Shown: positions 1 through 8,833 of the stretch, piece by piece
How the letters are laid out: the number at the start of each line of letters is the position of its first letter
Numbering within the stretch: position 1 is the first letter of the stretch
Assembly (NCBI GenBank): GCA_018260425.1
Contig: JAGLBD010000040.1
Location: 1-32,938 of the forward strand
Direction of reading: 5' to 3'
Origin: Pseudogulbenkiania sp.
Lineage (GTDB): Bacteria; Pseudomonadota; Gammaproteobacteria; Burkholderiales; Chromobacteriaceae
Length of the DNA: 32,938 nt
Notes under the pieces: model-generated
Databases searched by the model: none
Told to the model about the DNA's origin: nothing
What the model saw: only the letters and a program-made list of their open reading frames with translations
Position numbers and translations under genes: made by a program

Positions 1-44
1 GTCTGTCTGACTACACTCGACTCATCCCAGTGCAGGAGTCGGCC

Positions 45-134
45 ATGAATAGCAACGATTCACTTTCCTTGTCTTTCGGATCTTTGTGGCCAAGTCTGCA
101 AGAACTGTTTGCTCACCTTGCCCAGTCTCATTAG
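45..134 (+). CDS. Possible 29-residue leader peptide or small protein upstream of catalase
   Basis: A complete small reading frame (ATG at 45, TAG at 132-134) encodes 29 residues starting MNSNDSLSLS and ending AHLAQSH. A purine-rich Shine-Dalgarno (AGGAG, about 34-38) sits at normal spacing. Its stop codon overlaps the AGGAG that serves the catalase start at 144, which suggests translational coupling. The C-terminal half (LWPSLQELFAHL) could form a short amphipathic helix. I recognise no family. It may be a real small protein, a regulatory leader peptide or chance; the two well-placed ribosome sites favour translation. Confidence 0.45.
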   Translation: MNSNDSLSLSFGSLWPSLQELFAHLAQSH

Positions 135-143
135 GAGAACGCC

Positions 144-1583
144 ATGAGTCAGTGTCCTTACCATACCACCAGTGCCGGCGCACCGATCGCCGATAACCAG
201 AACAGCCTGTCGGCCGGTCCGCGCGGCCCCTTGTTGATGCAAGACTGGCAATTGCTGGAAAAGCTTGCCCACCAGAACCGCGAGCGGATTCCCGAGCGTG
301 TGGTGCATGCCAAAGGGTGGGGGGCGTTCGGTACCTTCACCGTGACAGGCGACATTACCCGCTATACCCGTGCGGCAATCTTTTCCGGGATCGGCAAAAA
401 AACCGACTTGCTGGCACGTTTCTCCACGGTGGCCGGCGAGGCCGGGGCGGCAGACGCCGAGCGTGACGTACGCGGCTTTGCGGTGAAGTTCTATACCGAG
501 GAGGGTAACTGGGACATCGTCGGCAACAACACCCCGGTGTTCTTCATTCGCGACCCCTTGAAGTTTCCTGACTTTATTCATACCCAGAAGCGTCATCCGC
601 GGAGCAATCTGCGTTCGCCGACCGCCATGTGGGACTTCTGGTCGCAGTCACCCGAAGCCCTGCACCAGATCACCATCCTGTTCTCGGACCGTGGCTTGCC
701 GACCGATGTGCGCCATATCAACGGTTATGGCTCGCATACCTTCAGCTTCATCAATGCCGACAACGAGCGTTTCTGGGTGAAGTTCCACTTCAAGACCCGC
801 CAGGGGCATCGTCACTGGAGCAATGAAGAGGCGGGGCAGGTGATTGCCAGAACGCGTGAAAGTACTCAGGAGGATCTATTCGGTGCAATCGAAGCCGGCG
901 AGTTTCCGGCCTGGACTTTGCAGGTGCAGATCATGACCGAGCAGCAGGCGCTGGAGACCGCTTATGATCCGTTTGACCTGACCAAAGTGTGGCCGCATGC
1001 CGAGTTTCCGCTGATTGAAGTGGGCGTGATGGAACTGAATCGCAATCCGGCTAACTATTTTGCCGAGATCGAGCAAGCGGCATTCAGTCCGTCCAACGTG
1101 GTGCCGGGGGTCGGTTTTTCTCCCGACAAGGTGTTGCAGGCCCGGATTTTCAGTTACGCCGATGCCCATCGCTATCGTATCGGTACGCACTACGAAGCCT
1201 TGCCGGTGAATGCGCCGAAATGCCCGGTGCACCATTATCACAAGGATGGGGCAATGCGTTTCTTCGCCAATAACCCCAACCCGGATGCCTACTACGAACC
1301 CAATTCCTTTGGCGGGCCGGTGGCGCGACCGGAGGTGGCCGAGCCGCCGTTGGCGTTGCAGGGACCGGCGGACCGTTACGACCATCGCGAAGGGAATGAC
1401 GATTATGTCCAGCCCCGCGCCTTGTGGTCACTGTTCGATGTGGCGCACCAGCGCAGGCTCTACGCCAATATTGCCGCCGCGATGGCGGGGGTGCCCGACT
1501 TCATCGTCGAGCGTCAACTGGCCCACTTCGCAAAAATCCATCCAGATTATGCAGCGGGTGTGAAAGCGGCACTGGCAGGCTGA
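144..1583 (+). CDS. katA: Monofunctional heme catalase
   Basis: Decomposes hydrogen peroxide to water and oxygen in the cytoplasm. The 479-residue length fits the small-subunit clade. Visible signature residues are the distal His55 in [12 protein letters not shown], the catalytic Asn in VGNNTPVFF (about 128), and the proximal heme ligand Tyr338 in [14 protein letters not shown]. The start ATG is preceded by AGGAG at 133-137, overlapping the stop of a 29-codon upstream frame. No signal peptide is present. The following helicase begins 91 bases downstream, and no T-tract terminator lies between them. No OxyR-type site could be recognised in the 44 bases available upstream of the leader ORF. The family is clear; the exact paralogue name (katA) is by similarity to small-subunit catalases. 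Confidence 0.96.
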   Translation: MSQCPYHTTSAGAPIADNQNSLSAGPRGPLLMQDWQLLEKLAHQNRERIPERVVHAKGWGAFGTFTVTGDITRYTRAAIFSGIGKKTDLLARFSTVAGEAGAADAERDVRGFAVKFYTEEGNWDIVGNNTPVFFIRDPLKFPDFIHTQKRHPRSNLRSPTAMWDFWSQSPEALHQITILFSDRGLPTDVRHINGYGSHTFSFINADNERFWVKFHFKTRQGHRHWSNEEAGQVIARTRESTQEDLFGAIEAGEFPAWTLQVQIMTEQQALETAYDPFDLTKVWPHAEFPLIEVGVMELNRNPANYFAEIEQAAFSPSNVVPGVGFSPDKVLQARIFSYADAHRYRIGTHYEALPVNAPKCPVHHYHKDGAMRFFANNPNPDAYYEPNSFGGPVARPEVAEPPLALQGPADRYDHREGNDDYVQPRALWSLFDVAHQRRLYANIAAAMAGVPDFIVERQLAHFAKIHPDYAAGVKAALAG

Positions 1584-1600
1584 CGCACCTGTTGTTGCTC

Positions 1601-1667
1601 TCGGGATTGAGGCAAAATGGCACAGCTCGCCACGGCGAGACCCAACCGCCGTTTTACCTCAACCCGA
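1601..1667. repeat. Branched imperfect inverted repeat before the helicase start
   Basis: The arms are TCGGG (1601-1605), TTGAGG (1607-1612) and AAAATGGC (1614-1621). They pair with GCCGTTTT (1648-1655), CCTCAA (1657-1662) and CCCGA (1663-1667): 19 pairs, with one bulge, one C/A mismatch and one G-U. Inside lies a second hairpin, CTCGC-CACG-GCGAG (1626-1639). The structure ends 7 bases before the helicase ATG and would cover its ribosome-binding region in the mRNA. There is no T-run after it, so it is not a standard intrinsic terminator. Confidence 0.6.
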
Positions 1668-1674
1668 AAGTATC

Positions 1675-4600
1675 ATGACTCCATTGCTCTCGCTGTCTGA
1701 CCACGAAATCCAACTACTCTACGTGCTGGCCTTGCAAGGGGGAATGCATAAAACCCGATTGGCCGACATGGTGCGGCATCTTGGGATGAAGGACCCCACC
1801 GGGCGCAGGGTAACCGCCGCCGACGTGATGCCGATGCTGGATACGCTGCGCGATGGCGGTTGGGTGGTGGTGAGTGATGGGCGCTACCAACTGGTGGCCG
1901 AGCAAGAAAACCAGCTGCTGCTGCACCTGGCCGAGCAACCGGATTGCCTTGCTTGGTTGAAAATGCTTGAAACGAGTCAGCCGGAGCCATGGCGAGTCTT
2001 TTCCGAACGATGCCGTTTGTGGCTGGCATTGCTCAGAGGCGAGTTGGAGAAGGCGGCTGAAGCGCTTGCCCTGTGGCTAGACGTATCCGGTATGCCGGCG
2101 GACCATCCGGCGTACACCTTGTTGCAGGACGAATTCGGGGCACGGTTGATGGCCCGGCTGGATGACGATATTCAAGCCATGTTGCTCATCGAGGCGCTGC
2201 TGGACAGTACAGCGGTGATGCTGGACTTCACCGTGGTGTACCGGTATGGTCTCAGCCGTTTGGCCGACGGGCTTGGCGACTACCCCGAATTACTGGAGCA
2301 GCTGGGCTGGCAAGCGCTGTGGCGCGGAGAAGACGAGGTGCTGGAGCGTCTTTATCCTGATCATTTATTGCCGGCCTCGCTGGTGATATTGGCAGCGTTG
2401 CTGCAAGGGCATGCCGAGCAGGCCATGCAGGTGCTGCAATCGCTGTTGACCCGCTATCGGGCCGCGACGCGCAAGCGCAAGATCGAGCTGCCGCCGGACA
2501 TTAACCAGCTGGCCATCCTGACCTTGCTGGCCAGTGGTGACAGCCAGCACTATCCGATGTTGCGCCAGCTGATTCAGTTCGGAGAAAAAAATCATTTCAG
2601 CCCGTGTTACGCCATGCTGGGGTATCTGCTGGATACCTTGGAAGGGCGGTTGGCGGAGAGTGCTCTGCCGGTGCGATGCCAGCTGGAACCCGGGCTGTCC
2701 GGGCTGATTACCGCCTTGTCCCTGCATTGGTCAGGCCTGTGCATTGACACGGAAAAGTGGCTGGCGGCACTCATCCTGTTGCGTGACGGTCAGCAGGCTC
2801 ATGGCTATGTCGGCATGGCGCAGGAACTTGATGCCTTGCTGTCGCTGCAAAGTGGCTTGCCGCGCAGCGACGCGGACTGGCATCAGCGCAATGGACGTCA
2901 GCCATTGGTGATGCTCTATCAGCGCAAGGAAGCCTGGCAGCATGCGCTGTCAGCCCTCGCTTTGTTAAAGCCGCAGGCATCACCCGGGCAAGACGCTGGC
3001 GGTATCCGGCTGGCCTGGCTCATTACGCTGGGATTGGGTGGGCGCATCGTACTGGAGCCGCGTGAACAGAAGCAATCCGCCAAAGGGGTATGGAGCAAGG
3101 GTCGGGCCGTAGCGCTCAAGCGCTTGCATGATACTCCGGACGAATTCCCCTATTTGCTCGGGCAAGATACTCAGGCCCTGCGCCATATCCGCCTGAGCCG
3201 CGATCACTACTATTATGGCGGCAGCCAGTATGAACTGGATGCCGACGCTGCCTTGCCAGCACTCGCCGGGCACCCCGCCTTGTTCTGGAGCGATGCGCCG
3301 GACGTGCGTATCGATGTGGCGCAAGGTCAGGTTGCCCTGCAACTGACGTCGTTTGACTCGCAGATCGAACTCCGGCTCATTCCCGACATGATCCAGCCTG
3401 ACTCCACCGTGGTGTGGGAAAAGGAAACACCGACCCGGCTGGTGGTGTATCAGGTTGGCGAGGAGGTCCGCCAGATTGCCGGTATCGTCGGCAGGAAACT
3501 GGCCGTTCCTGCCTCGGCGAAACCCCAGTTGGTTGCGGCGGTGTCTGCCATTGCACCATTGCTGCCCATTCGCAGTGACCTACCGGAATTGTCGCCGCAT
3601 ATCGCGACCGTCGAGCCGATAACGACGCTGTGCGCCCATTTGTTGCCGTTGGAGGCCGGCTTGCGCTTGCAGCTGCTGGTGCAGCCGCTGGCCGGCGGGT
3701 CATGGTATTCACCTGGCGTGGGCAGTACGCAATTGCTGGGTGAACAGGACGGCACGACGGTGCAAACCACTCGCCGGATCGAGGTCGAGCAGGCCAATCT
3801 GGCGAAGGTGCTTAACCGTTGCCCGGCGCTGGCCTATGCCGAAAGCACCGGGCGCGAGTGGCAACTGGCTGACCCGCAGGCGGCGCTGGAAGTGCTGGCG
3901 CAGTTGCGTGCCTTGCCAGCGGAGGAGCTCCTCTGTGTCTGGCCGGAGGGCGAACGCATGAGGATTGCCGCGCAGCGCGGTACCGGTTCGATGCGTTTCG
4001 CGCTCAAGCGGCAAGGTGATTGGTTCGAACTGTCGGGCGCGCTGACGCTGGATGACGGTCAGGTGCTGCAACTACGCCAGGTGCTTGATTTGATGAAAAC
4101 CAGCCGGGGCCGCTTTGTTCAGTTGGGTGAGCGTGACTGGCTGGCGCTGGATGAGTCCTTGCGCAAGCATTTGGCACAACTGGCCACGTTGTCGGACGGT
4201 AATGGCAAGGAGGAGGGTCTGCGCCTGAATCGTTTGGCGCTGCCCATGCTGGCCGGTCTCGCCAGTCAGGCTGGCGGTTTTGAGGGGGATGCCGATTGGC
4301 ATGCGCAGTTGGCGCACCTCGATAGCTTGCAGGACTGGAATCCGGCGGTGCCGTCCACGCTTCAGGCCGAATTACGCGATTACCAGCGCGAAGGCTATGT
4401 GTGGTTGTCCCGGCTGGCGCGCTGGGGTGTCGGTGCCTGTCTTGCCGATGATATGGGCTTGGGCAAGACTGTGCAGACGCTGGCGTTGCTGCTGGAACGT
4501 GCCCCCGGAGGTCCACAGTTGGTGGTGGCACCGACCTCGGTCGCCATGAACTGGTTGGCGGAAACCGCGCGTTTTGCGCCGACGCTCAAGGTGCGTGCCT

Positions 4601-5727
4601 ATCATCAACAGCGCGATGTGTCGGAGTTGGGGGCCTTTGATCTGGTGGTGGTTAGCTACGGACTGCTGCAGCAGGAGGCCGAGTCGTTCTGTGCGGTTCA
4701 CTGGCACAGTGTCGTGCTGGACGAAGCGCAGGCCATCAAGAATGCCCGCACCAAGCGGTCGCGTGCCGCCATGGACCTGAAAGCCGACTTTCGCATGGTG
4801 GCCAGTGGCACGCCGCTGGAAAACCATCTGGGCGAATTGTGGACGCTGTTCCGCTTCCTTAACCCCGGTTTGCTGGGAAGCCAGCAGCGCTTTGCCGAAC
4901 GGTTTGTCGAACCGATCGAGCGGCAGGATGCCGACGCCCGCAAGGCACTGAAGTCCTTGATCCAGCCATTCATGTTGCGTCGCAGCAAGCAGCAGGTGCT
5001 GGACGAATTGCCGCCGCGTACCGAGATCACTGTCAAAGTGGCATTGAGTGAGGAGGAGCGCCACTGGTACGAAGCCTTGCGCCAGCAGGCGATCGACACC
5101 TTGGCGGTGCCGGGAGACGACGGCAAGCCGCTGCAAGTGTTGGCCGAAATCACCCGCCTGCGGCGCTTTTGCTGCCATCCCTCGCTGGTGTTGGAAAACA
5201 GCATGCTCGACGGCAGCAAGCTGGCGGCCTTTGCCGGGATACTCGACGAGTTGCTGGAAAACCGGCATAAAGCGCTGGTCTTCAGCCAGTTTGTCGACCA
5301 TTTGGCGATTGTTCGCCGCTACCTTGACGAGCAAGGCATTGCCTACCTCTATCTGGATGGCTCCACCAGCCCGGCAGAGCGCAAGTCACGGGTTGATGCG
5401 TTTCAGGCGGGGGGCGCCGATGTGTTCCTCATCAGCCTGAAGGCGGGCGGAACCGGCTTGAACCTGACCGCGGCCGACTATGTCATTCATCTCGACCCGT
5501 GGTGGAACCCGGCGGTCGAAGATCAGGCCTCCGACCGGGCCCATCGCATGGGGCAGCAGCGACCGGTGACGGTGTACCGTCTGGTGGCCGAACACACCAT
5601 CGAAGAACAGATCGTGGCCTTGCATGGCAAGAAGCGCGACCTCGCCGACAGTTTGCTGGAAGGTGGAGAGGTCAGCGCCAAACTGGATGCCGATGCCTTG
5701 CTGGGATTGCTGCGGGGGGCCGGCTGA
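1675..5727 (+). CDS. Large SNF2-family DEAD/DEAH-box helicase-like ATPase
   Basis: A 1350-residue cytoplasmic protein whose last ~450 residues are a complete SNF2-type motor. Motif I is DDMGLGKT at about 924-931. Motif II is DEAQ at 1016-1019. Motif III-like GTPLENHLGELW follows, and helicase C-terminal motifs are VFSQFVDHL and DPWWNPAVEDQASDRAHRMGQ. These families translocate on double-stranded DNA and remodel protein-DNA complexes (HepA/RapA is the best-known bacterial relative). Residues 1-75 look like a winged helix; residues ~80-880 are Leu/Ala-rich and helical, with no domain I recognise. The ATG follows only a weak ribosome site (GAAAG) that lies beside a branched inverted repeat. Partner and role are unknown; a DNA-repair, transcription-recycling or defence role cannot be told apart from sequence alone. 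Confidence 0.93.
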   Translation: MTPLLSLSDHEIQLLYVLALQGGMHKTRLADMVRHLGMKDPTGRRVTAADVMPMLDTLRDGGWVVVSDGRYQLVAEQENQLLLHLAEQPDCLAWLKMLETSQPEPWRVFSERCRLWLALLRGELEKAAEALALWLDVSGMPADHPAYTLLQDEFGARLMARLDDDIQAMLLIEALLDSTAVMLDFTVVYRYGLSRLADGLGDYPELLEQLGWQALWRGEDEVLERLYPDHLLPASLVILAALLQGHAEQAMQVLQSLLTRYRAATRKRKIELPPDINQLAILTLLASGDSQHYPMLRQLIQFGEKNHFSPCYAMLGYLLDTLEGRLAESALPVRCQLEPGLSGLITALSLHWSGLCIDTEKWLAALILLRDGQQAHGYVGMAQELDALLSLQSGLPRSDADWHQRNGRQPLVMLYQRKEAWQHALSALALLKPQASPGQDAGGIRLAWLITLGLGGRIVLEPREQKQSAKGVWSKGRAVALKRLHDTPDEFPYLLGQDTQALRHIRLSRDHYYYGGSQYELDADAALPALAGHPALFWSDAPDVRIDVAQGQVALQLTSFDSQIELRLIPDMIQPDSTVVWEKETPTRLVVYQVGEEVRQIAGIVGRKLAVPASAKPQLVAAVSAIAPLLPIRSDLPELSPHIATVEPITTLCAHLLPLEAGLRLQLLVQPLAGGSWYSPGVGSTQLLGEQDGTTVQTTRRIEVEQANLAKVLNRCPALAYAESTGREWQLADPQAALEVLAQLRALPAEELLCVWPEGERMRIAAQRGTGSMRFALKRQGDWFELSGALTLDDGQVLQLRQVLDLMKTSRGRFVQLGERDWLALDESLRKHLAQLATLSDGNGKEEGLRLNRLALPMLAGLASQAGGFEGDADWHAQLAHLDSLQDWNPAVPSTLQAELRDYQREGYVWLSRLARWGVGACLADDMGLGKTVQTLALLLERAPGGPQLVVAPTSVAMNWLAETARFAPTLKVRAYHQQRDVSELGAFDLVVVSYGLLQQEAESFCAVHWHSVVLDEAQAIKNARTKRSRAAMDLKADFRMVASGTPLENHLGELWTLFRFLNPGLLGSQQRFAERFVEPIERQDADARKALKSLIQPFMLRRSKQQVLDELPPRTEITVKVALSEEERHWYEALRQQAIDTLAVPGDDGKPLQVLAEITRLRRFCCHPSLVLENSMLDGSKLAAFAGILDELLENRHKALVFSQFVDHLAIVRRYLDEQGIAYLYLDGSTSPAERKSRVDAFQAGGADVFLISLKAGGTGLNLTAADYVIHLDPWWNPAVEDQASDRAHRMGQQRPVTVYRLVAEHTIEEQIVALHGKKRDLADSLLEGGEVSAKLDADALLGLLRGAG

Positions 5728-5733
5728 CAGGGC

Positions 5734-5759
5734 AAAAAAATGCCGGGCATGAGCCCGGC
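5734..5759 (-). terminator. Intrinsic terminator of the DUF2325 gene
   Basis: The stem GCCGGGC (5742-5748) and GCCCGGC (5753-5759) has a 4-base loop. Read on the minus strand it is followed by seven T residues (A-run 5734-5740 on the plus strand). It lies between the convergent helicase and DUF2325 genes and ends minus-strand transcription; the plus strand has no T-run after it. Confidence 0.8.
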
Positions 5760-5819
5760 GGAGTGCGCTGAAAATTAAAGTCGAGAGAGTAAAGAGAAGA
5801 ACCAGGGGTATTACAGGTG

Positions 5820-6161
5820 TCAGCGTTTCTTTGCGTTCGGACAGTCTTTGCGGCAGTCGCCACAACTCTTGTCGGACAGCCCCGCGCCATCGAGGCAGGT
5901 TTTCAGGGAGCACACCGAGCGGCGGCAGGCAATAAAGCGGATATCGTGTTCTTGCGCCAGTTCGCGGAAGTGGCGCATGACATTGTGTCCCAGAAAATCG
6001 GTAAACAGGATCAGTAATTCGGTTCCGGCCGGCAGACGGTCGAGTTTGCGTTGGTGCGAGCGGTTGCGTCCGCTCAGGTGGCGTTGGATGGTAATACCGT
6101 ATCCGCTGAGTACGTCAGGGATATTGCCCAGGGTGTCGGCTCCGACCAGCATGGCATTCAC
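5820..6161 (-). CDS. DUF2325 family protein, Fur-controlled, cysteine-rich tail
   Basis: A 113-residue protein whose body (MLVGADTLGNIPDVL, HLSGRN, LLILFTDFLGHN, ACRRSV) matches the small DUF2325 family, whose biochemical role is unestablished. The GTG at 6161 is chosen because GAGGAG (6170-6175) lies 8 bases upstream; an internal ATG at 6152 is the alternative. The reading frame also continues to a TTG at 6197, but that would run into the Fur box. The last ~40 residues hold five cysteines (RRSVCSLKTC, KSCGDCRKDC), a possible metal or redox site beyond the usual domain. A perfect Fur-type operator between its -35 and -10 indicates repression by iron, so a role in iron limitation is inferred. 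It ends in an intrinsic terminator. Confidence 0.85.
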   Translation of the reverse strand: MNAMLVGADTLGNIPDVLSGYGITIQRHLSGRNRSHQRKLDRLPAGTELLILFTDFLGHNVMRHFRELAQEHDIRFIACRRSVCSLKTCLDGAGLSDKSCGDCRKDCPNAKKR

Positions 6162-6191
6162 GATGAAGACTCCTCGATTGCGGTTGACTGT

Positions 6192-6226
6192 TTGCAAATG
6201 CTAATCATTATCATTTGCAATGTCAA
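6192..6226 (-). promoter_or_regulatory. Sigma70 promoter with Fur box
   Basis: On the minus strand the -35 is TTGACA (6221-6226), the spacer is 17 bases, and the -10 is TAGCAT (6198-6203). The spacer and -10 are filled by a Fur-type operator reading AAATGATAATGATTAGCATT (6197-6216). It lies within a perfect dyad with 9-bp arms TTGCAAATG/CATTTGCAA (6192-6200, 6212-6220). Iron-loaded Fur bound here would block RNA polymerase, so transcription of the DUF2325 gene should rise on iron starvation. Confidence 0.88.
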
Positions 6227-6269
6227 TCGTCATTTCTCATCTTTCTGCCTGACCTTCAGAGCAGGTTGC

Positions 6270-7952
6270 TTACTCCATTTTTCCGGCACGCCAGATCGAC
6301 AAGACCAGCCAGATGCTATTGACCATCGCCAGTAAAAAGCCCGTGAAGCCAAGAAAGGGCAGACCGAACAGCTTGGGGCCGGCATTCACGGTCATGACGA
6401 TCGACGAGCCAATGATCAGTGCGCCGGTGACGATGCCCATGGTCAGGCGGTTGACGCTGCGGTCCAGTTGTTTGCCGAAGTCATCCAGCCGTTTCAGGTC
6501 CAGATTGATACGGAACTTGCCGCTGCGCAAATCCCGGGACAGCCGGATCAGATCGCGCGGCAAGCCGGCAATCATGCCGAAGGCATCGGACAGGGTTTGC
6601 CGGCCGCGTCGGAGCAAGGCCTCGGGATGGTAGCGTGCGATGATCAACTGACGGACGAAGGGCGTGAGGTGTTCGACAAGATGAAACGACGGGTCCAGTT
6701 GGCGGCCAAGCCCTTCCAGGGTGATCAAGGCTTTGAACAGCATGGCCATGTCGGGAGGGAGGAGGATCGAGTGATCGCGGATCAGTGCCATGACATCGCT
6801 GATCAATTGACTGATGTTAAGGTCCTTGAGCGGCAAATGTTCGTACTGAAAAAGAAATTCTCCTATGTCCGCCGAGAACTTTTGTTCATCAACCCGGGTC
6901 GAACCGGTCCAGCCGGTCAGAACATCGAGAATGCCCGCTTCGTTGCGCTCGGCCAAGGCCGCCAGCAGATCGACAATTTCGTCGCGGCGCTGGTGGCTGA
7001 TGCGGCCAACCATGCCGAAATCGATAAAAGCGATGCGTTCCCCTTCGAGGAAAATTACATTGCCGGGATGCGGGTCGGCGTGGAAGAAGCCATTGATAAG
7101 AATCATTTTCAGGACCGAATCGGCCCCTTTTTTGGCCAGCACCACCGGGTCGAGACCTTGTTCTTCGAGCAGGTCGAGGCGACTGGCCGGCGTGCCGTCG
7201 ATAAAAGACTGGACATTGATGGCCGGATTGGTGAAGTCCCAATAGACCGCCGGCACGGTGACGCTCGGGTCGTCGGCGAAGTCGGCGGCGAAGCGTTCCA
7301 TATTGCGTGCTTCAACGGCCAGATCCAGTTCGCGCTTGAGTGAACGGGCAAACTGGCTGACAATTTCACGCGGCTGATAGCGACGGCTTTCGGGGAACTC
7401 CAGTTCGATCAGGGCGGCCAGATGCGACAAGATCCGCAAGTCGGCCTCGACCTTGTCGACAATGCCGGGACGGCGCAGTTTGATGGCGACCGGCGTTCCG
7501 TCGTGCAGACGGGCCCGATGCACCTGGGCAATCGACGCCGAGCCGATTGGCGCCGGATCGAATTCGAGAAACAGCTCTTCGGGAGAGGCGCCCAGCGCGG
7601 CGCTGATCAATTGCGGTACCCGCTCCGGGGCAATGGGCGGGACGCGACTCTGGAGCTTTTCAAACTCGGTAATCCAGTCCTGCGGGAAAACGTCGACCCG
7701 GGTCGAGAGAATCTGGCCCAGTTTGATGAAGGTAGGACCCAGTTCCTCGAAGGCGAGGCGCACCCTGACCGGGGCGGGGAGTCCTGGCTGGTTGTCACCA
7801 AGGGTAAGATTGAGCCATTCGCCTGCCTTTTCCATGGCGCGCGGCAGTTTCAGGCGGCGGGCGAATTCGCCCATGCCATGACGAATAAGTATTCCGCTGA
7901 TCTCTTTAAGACGCGGTAAATCACGCATTGCGACAAAGGTTTCTCTGAGCAT
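6270..7952 (-). CDS. AarF/ABC1/UbiB-type atypical kinase, membrane anchored
   Basis: A 560-residue member of the ABC1/ADCK/UbiB family, which supports ubiquinone biosynthesis or lipid handling through an atypical kinase/ATPase fold. Family marks are the KxGQ motif FIKLGQ (75-80), the Ala-loop GSASIAQVH (137-145), Lys158 in VAIK, the catalytic-loop region HADPHPGN (291-298) and the metal-binding DFG (311-313). Two hydrophobic helices close the protein (about 507-529 and 533-555), as in bacterial UbiB proteins. It stands alone rather than in a ubiE-ubiJ-ubiB cluster, so it could be a second paralogue; I therefore do not assign ubiB. It is divergent from the NlpC/P60 gene, 61 bases apart. Confidence 0.92.
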   Translation of the reverse strand: MLRETFVAMRDLPRLKEISGILIRHGMGEFARRLKLPRAMEKAGEWLNLTLGDNQPGLPAPVRVRLAFEELGPTFIKLGQILSTRVDVFPQDWITEFEKLQSRVPPIAPERVPQLISAALGASPEELFLEFDPAPIGSASIAQVHRARLHDGTPVAIKLRRPGIVDKVEADLRILSHLAALIELEFPESRRYQPREIVSQFARSLKRELDLAVEARNMERFAADFADDPSVTVPAVYWDFTNPAINVQSFIDGTPASRLDLLEEQGLDPVVLAKKGADSVLKMILINGFFHADPHPGNVIFLEGERIAFIDFGMVGRISHQRRDEIVDLLAALAERNEAGILDVLTGWTGSTRVDEQKFSADIGEFLFQYEHLPLKDLNISQLISDVMALIRDHSILLPPDMAMLFKALITLEGLGRQLDPSFHLVEHLTPFVRQLIIARYHPEALLRRGRQTLSDAFGMIAGLPRDLIRLSRDLRSGKFRINLDLKRLDDFGKQLDRSVNRLTMGIVTGALIIGSSIVMTVNAGPKLFGLPFLGFTGFLLAMVNSIWLVLSIWRAGKME

Positions 7953-7977
7953 GAGGGTTCCAGTTGTTCACCTCGGC

Positions 7978-8006
7978 TTTACACTATCGGCCCTGTCCGA
8001 TAGAGT
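7978..8006 (+). promoter_or_regulatory. Candidate promoter giving a nearly leaderless nlpC/P60 mRNA
   Basis: TTTACA (7978-7983), a 17-base spacer, then TAGAGT (8001-8006). The expected transcription start falls within a base or two of the ATG at 8014, and no Shine-Dalgarno precedes that ATG. An inverted repeat TATCGG/CCGATA (7985-7990, 7997-8002) lies over the spacer and the edge of the -10 and could be an operator. Confidence 0.45.
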
Positions 8007-8013
8007 TCGGCCT

Positions 8014-8823
8014 ATGAAATTGCAACTTCGTCTAATGGCTCTGGTGCTGGCCGGCTTCGTCTCATTCTGCCACGCCGCACCCGAGAAGTCCCAGAAGGAA
8101 GATCGACCGGCGGTTGAATCGACGCAGGGAGACCCCATTGCCAAGCTGGCCGCGCCCGGCGAGGATGCGGTCGGCGACCTGCTGCTACAGGCCATCAGCT
8201 TGTTGGGCGTCGCCTACAAGTTCGGTGGATCGTCTCCGACAACCGGTCTGGATTGCAGTGGCTTCATTCAATACGTATTCCAGAAGTCGCTGAAGGTCAA
8301 TCTACCACGGACCGCAGCAGAAATGGCGCGTTCCGGCCGGGCCGTCGACAAAAGTGAATTGGCGCCTGGCGATCTGGTGTTTTTCAATACCCGCGGCTTT
8401 GCCAATTCCCATGTCGGCATCTATATGGGTAATGGCAAGTTCATCCATGCCCCGCGTACCGGCAAGAATATTGAAGTGGCCAACATCAACCAGTCTTACT
8501 GGGTAGGGCGTTATAACGGTGCCCGGCGTGTCGCGCGCGGGGTAGGGCAACCGGAGGCCGTGGATAACCATACGCGTTTGGCCGAGGCGGCCATCTCGGC
8601 GGACAGCAAGGCACCGGTCTCGGTGGCGAAATGCGCCAAGGGGGCCAAGGGACGCAAGTGCCGACAGCTGGCGGGTCGGGCGGCGGTGGCGGAAAAAGCC
8701 ACCAAGGGCAAGGTGGAAAAGACTACCAAGGGCAAGGCGGCCAAGCCGGCCGCCAAAACCAAGGCGGCAAAACCTGCTGCCAGCGCCGGCAAAAAGACGG
8801 CCAAGAGCAAGAAGAAGCACTGA
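8014..8823 (+). CDS. Secreted NlpC/P60 peptidoglycan hydrolase with Lys/Ala-rich tail
   Basis: A 269-residue periplasmic or cell-surface cysteine peptidase that should cut stem-peptide bonds of peptidoglycan. The signal peptide is MKLQLRLMALVLAGFVSFCHA (1-21). The catalytic domain spans about 55-175, with Cys81 in LDCSGF, His133 in SHVGIYMG and a third polar position near His145 (FIHAPRTG). Residues ~195-269 are a strongly basic low-complexity tail with repeats of the TKGK and AAKPA type, resembling histone H1-like tails. It could bind DNA, teichoic-like polymers or lipopolysaccharide. The frame is open further upstream (to 7951), but only the ATG at 8014 gives a clean signal peptide. A terminator follows directly, so this is a single-gene unit. 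Confidence 0.9.
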   Translation: MKLQLRLMALVLAGFVSFCHAAPEKSQKEDRPAVESTQGDPIAKLAAPGEDAVGDLLLQAISLLGVAYKFGGSSPTTGLDCSGFIQYVFQKSLKVNLPRTAAEMARSGRAVDKSELAPGDLVFFNTRGFANSHVGIYMGNGKFIHAPRTGKNIEVANINQSYWVGRYNGARRVARGVGQPEAVDNHTRLAEAAISADSKAPVSVAKCAKGAKGRKCRQLAGRAAVAEKATKGKVEKTTKGKAAKPAAKTKAAKPAASAGKKTAKSKKKH

Positions 8824-8833
8824 GCGCATGGCG

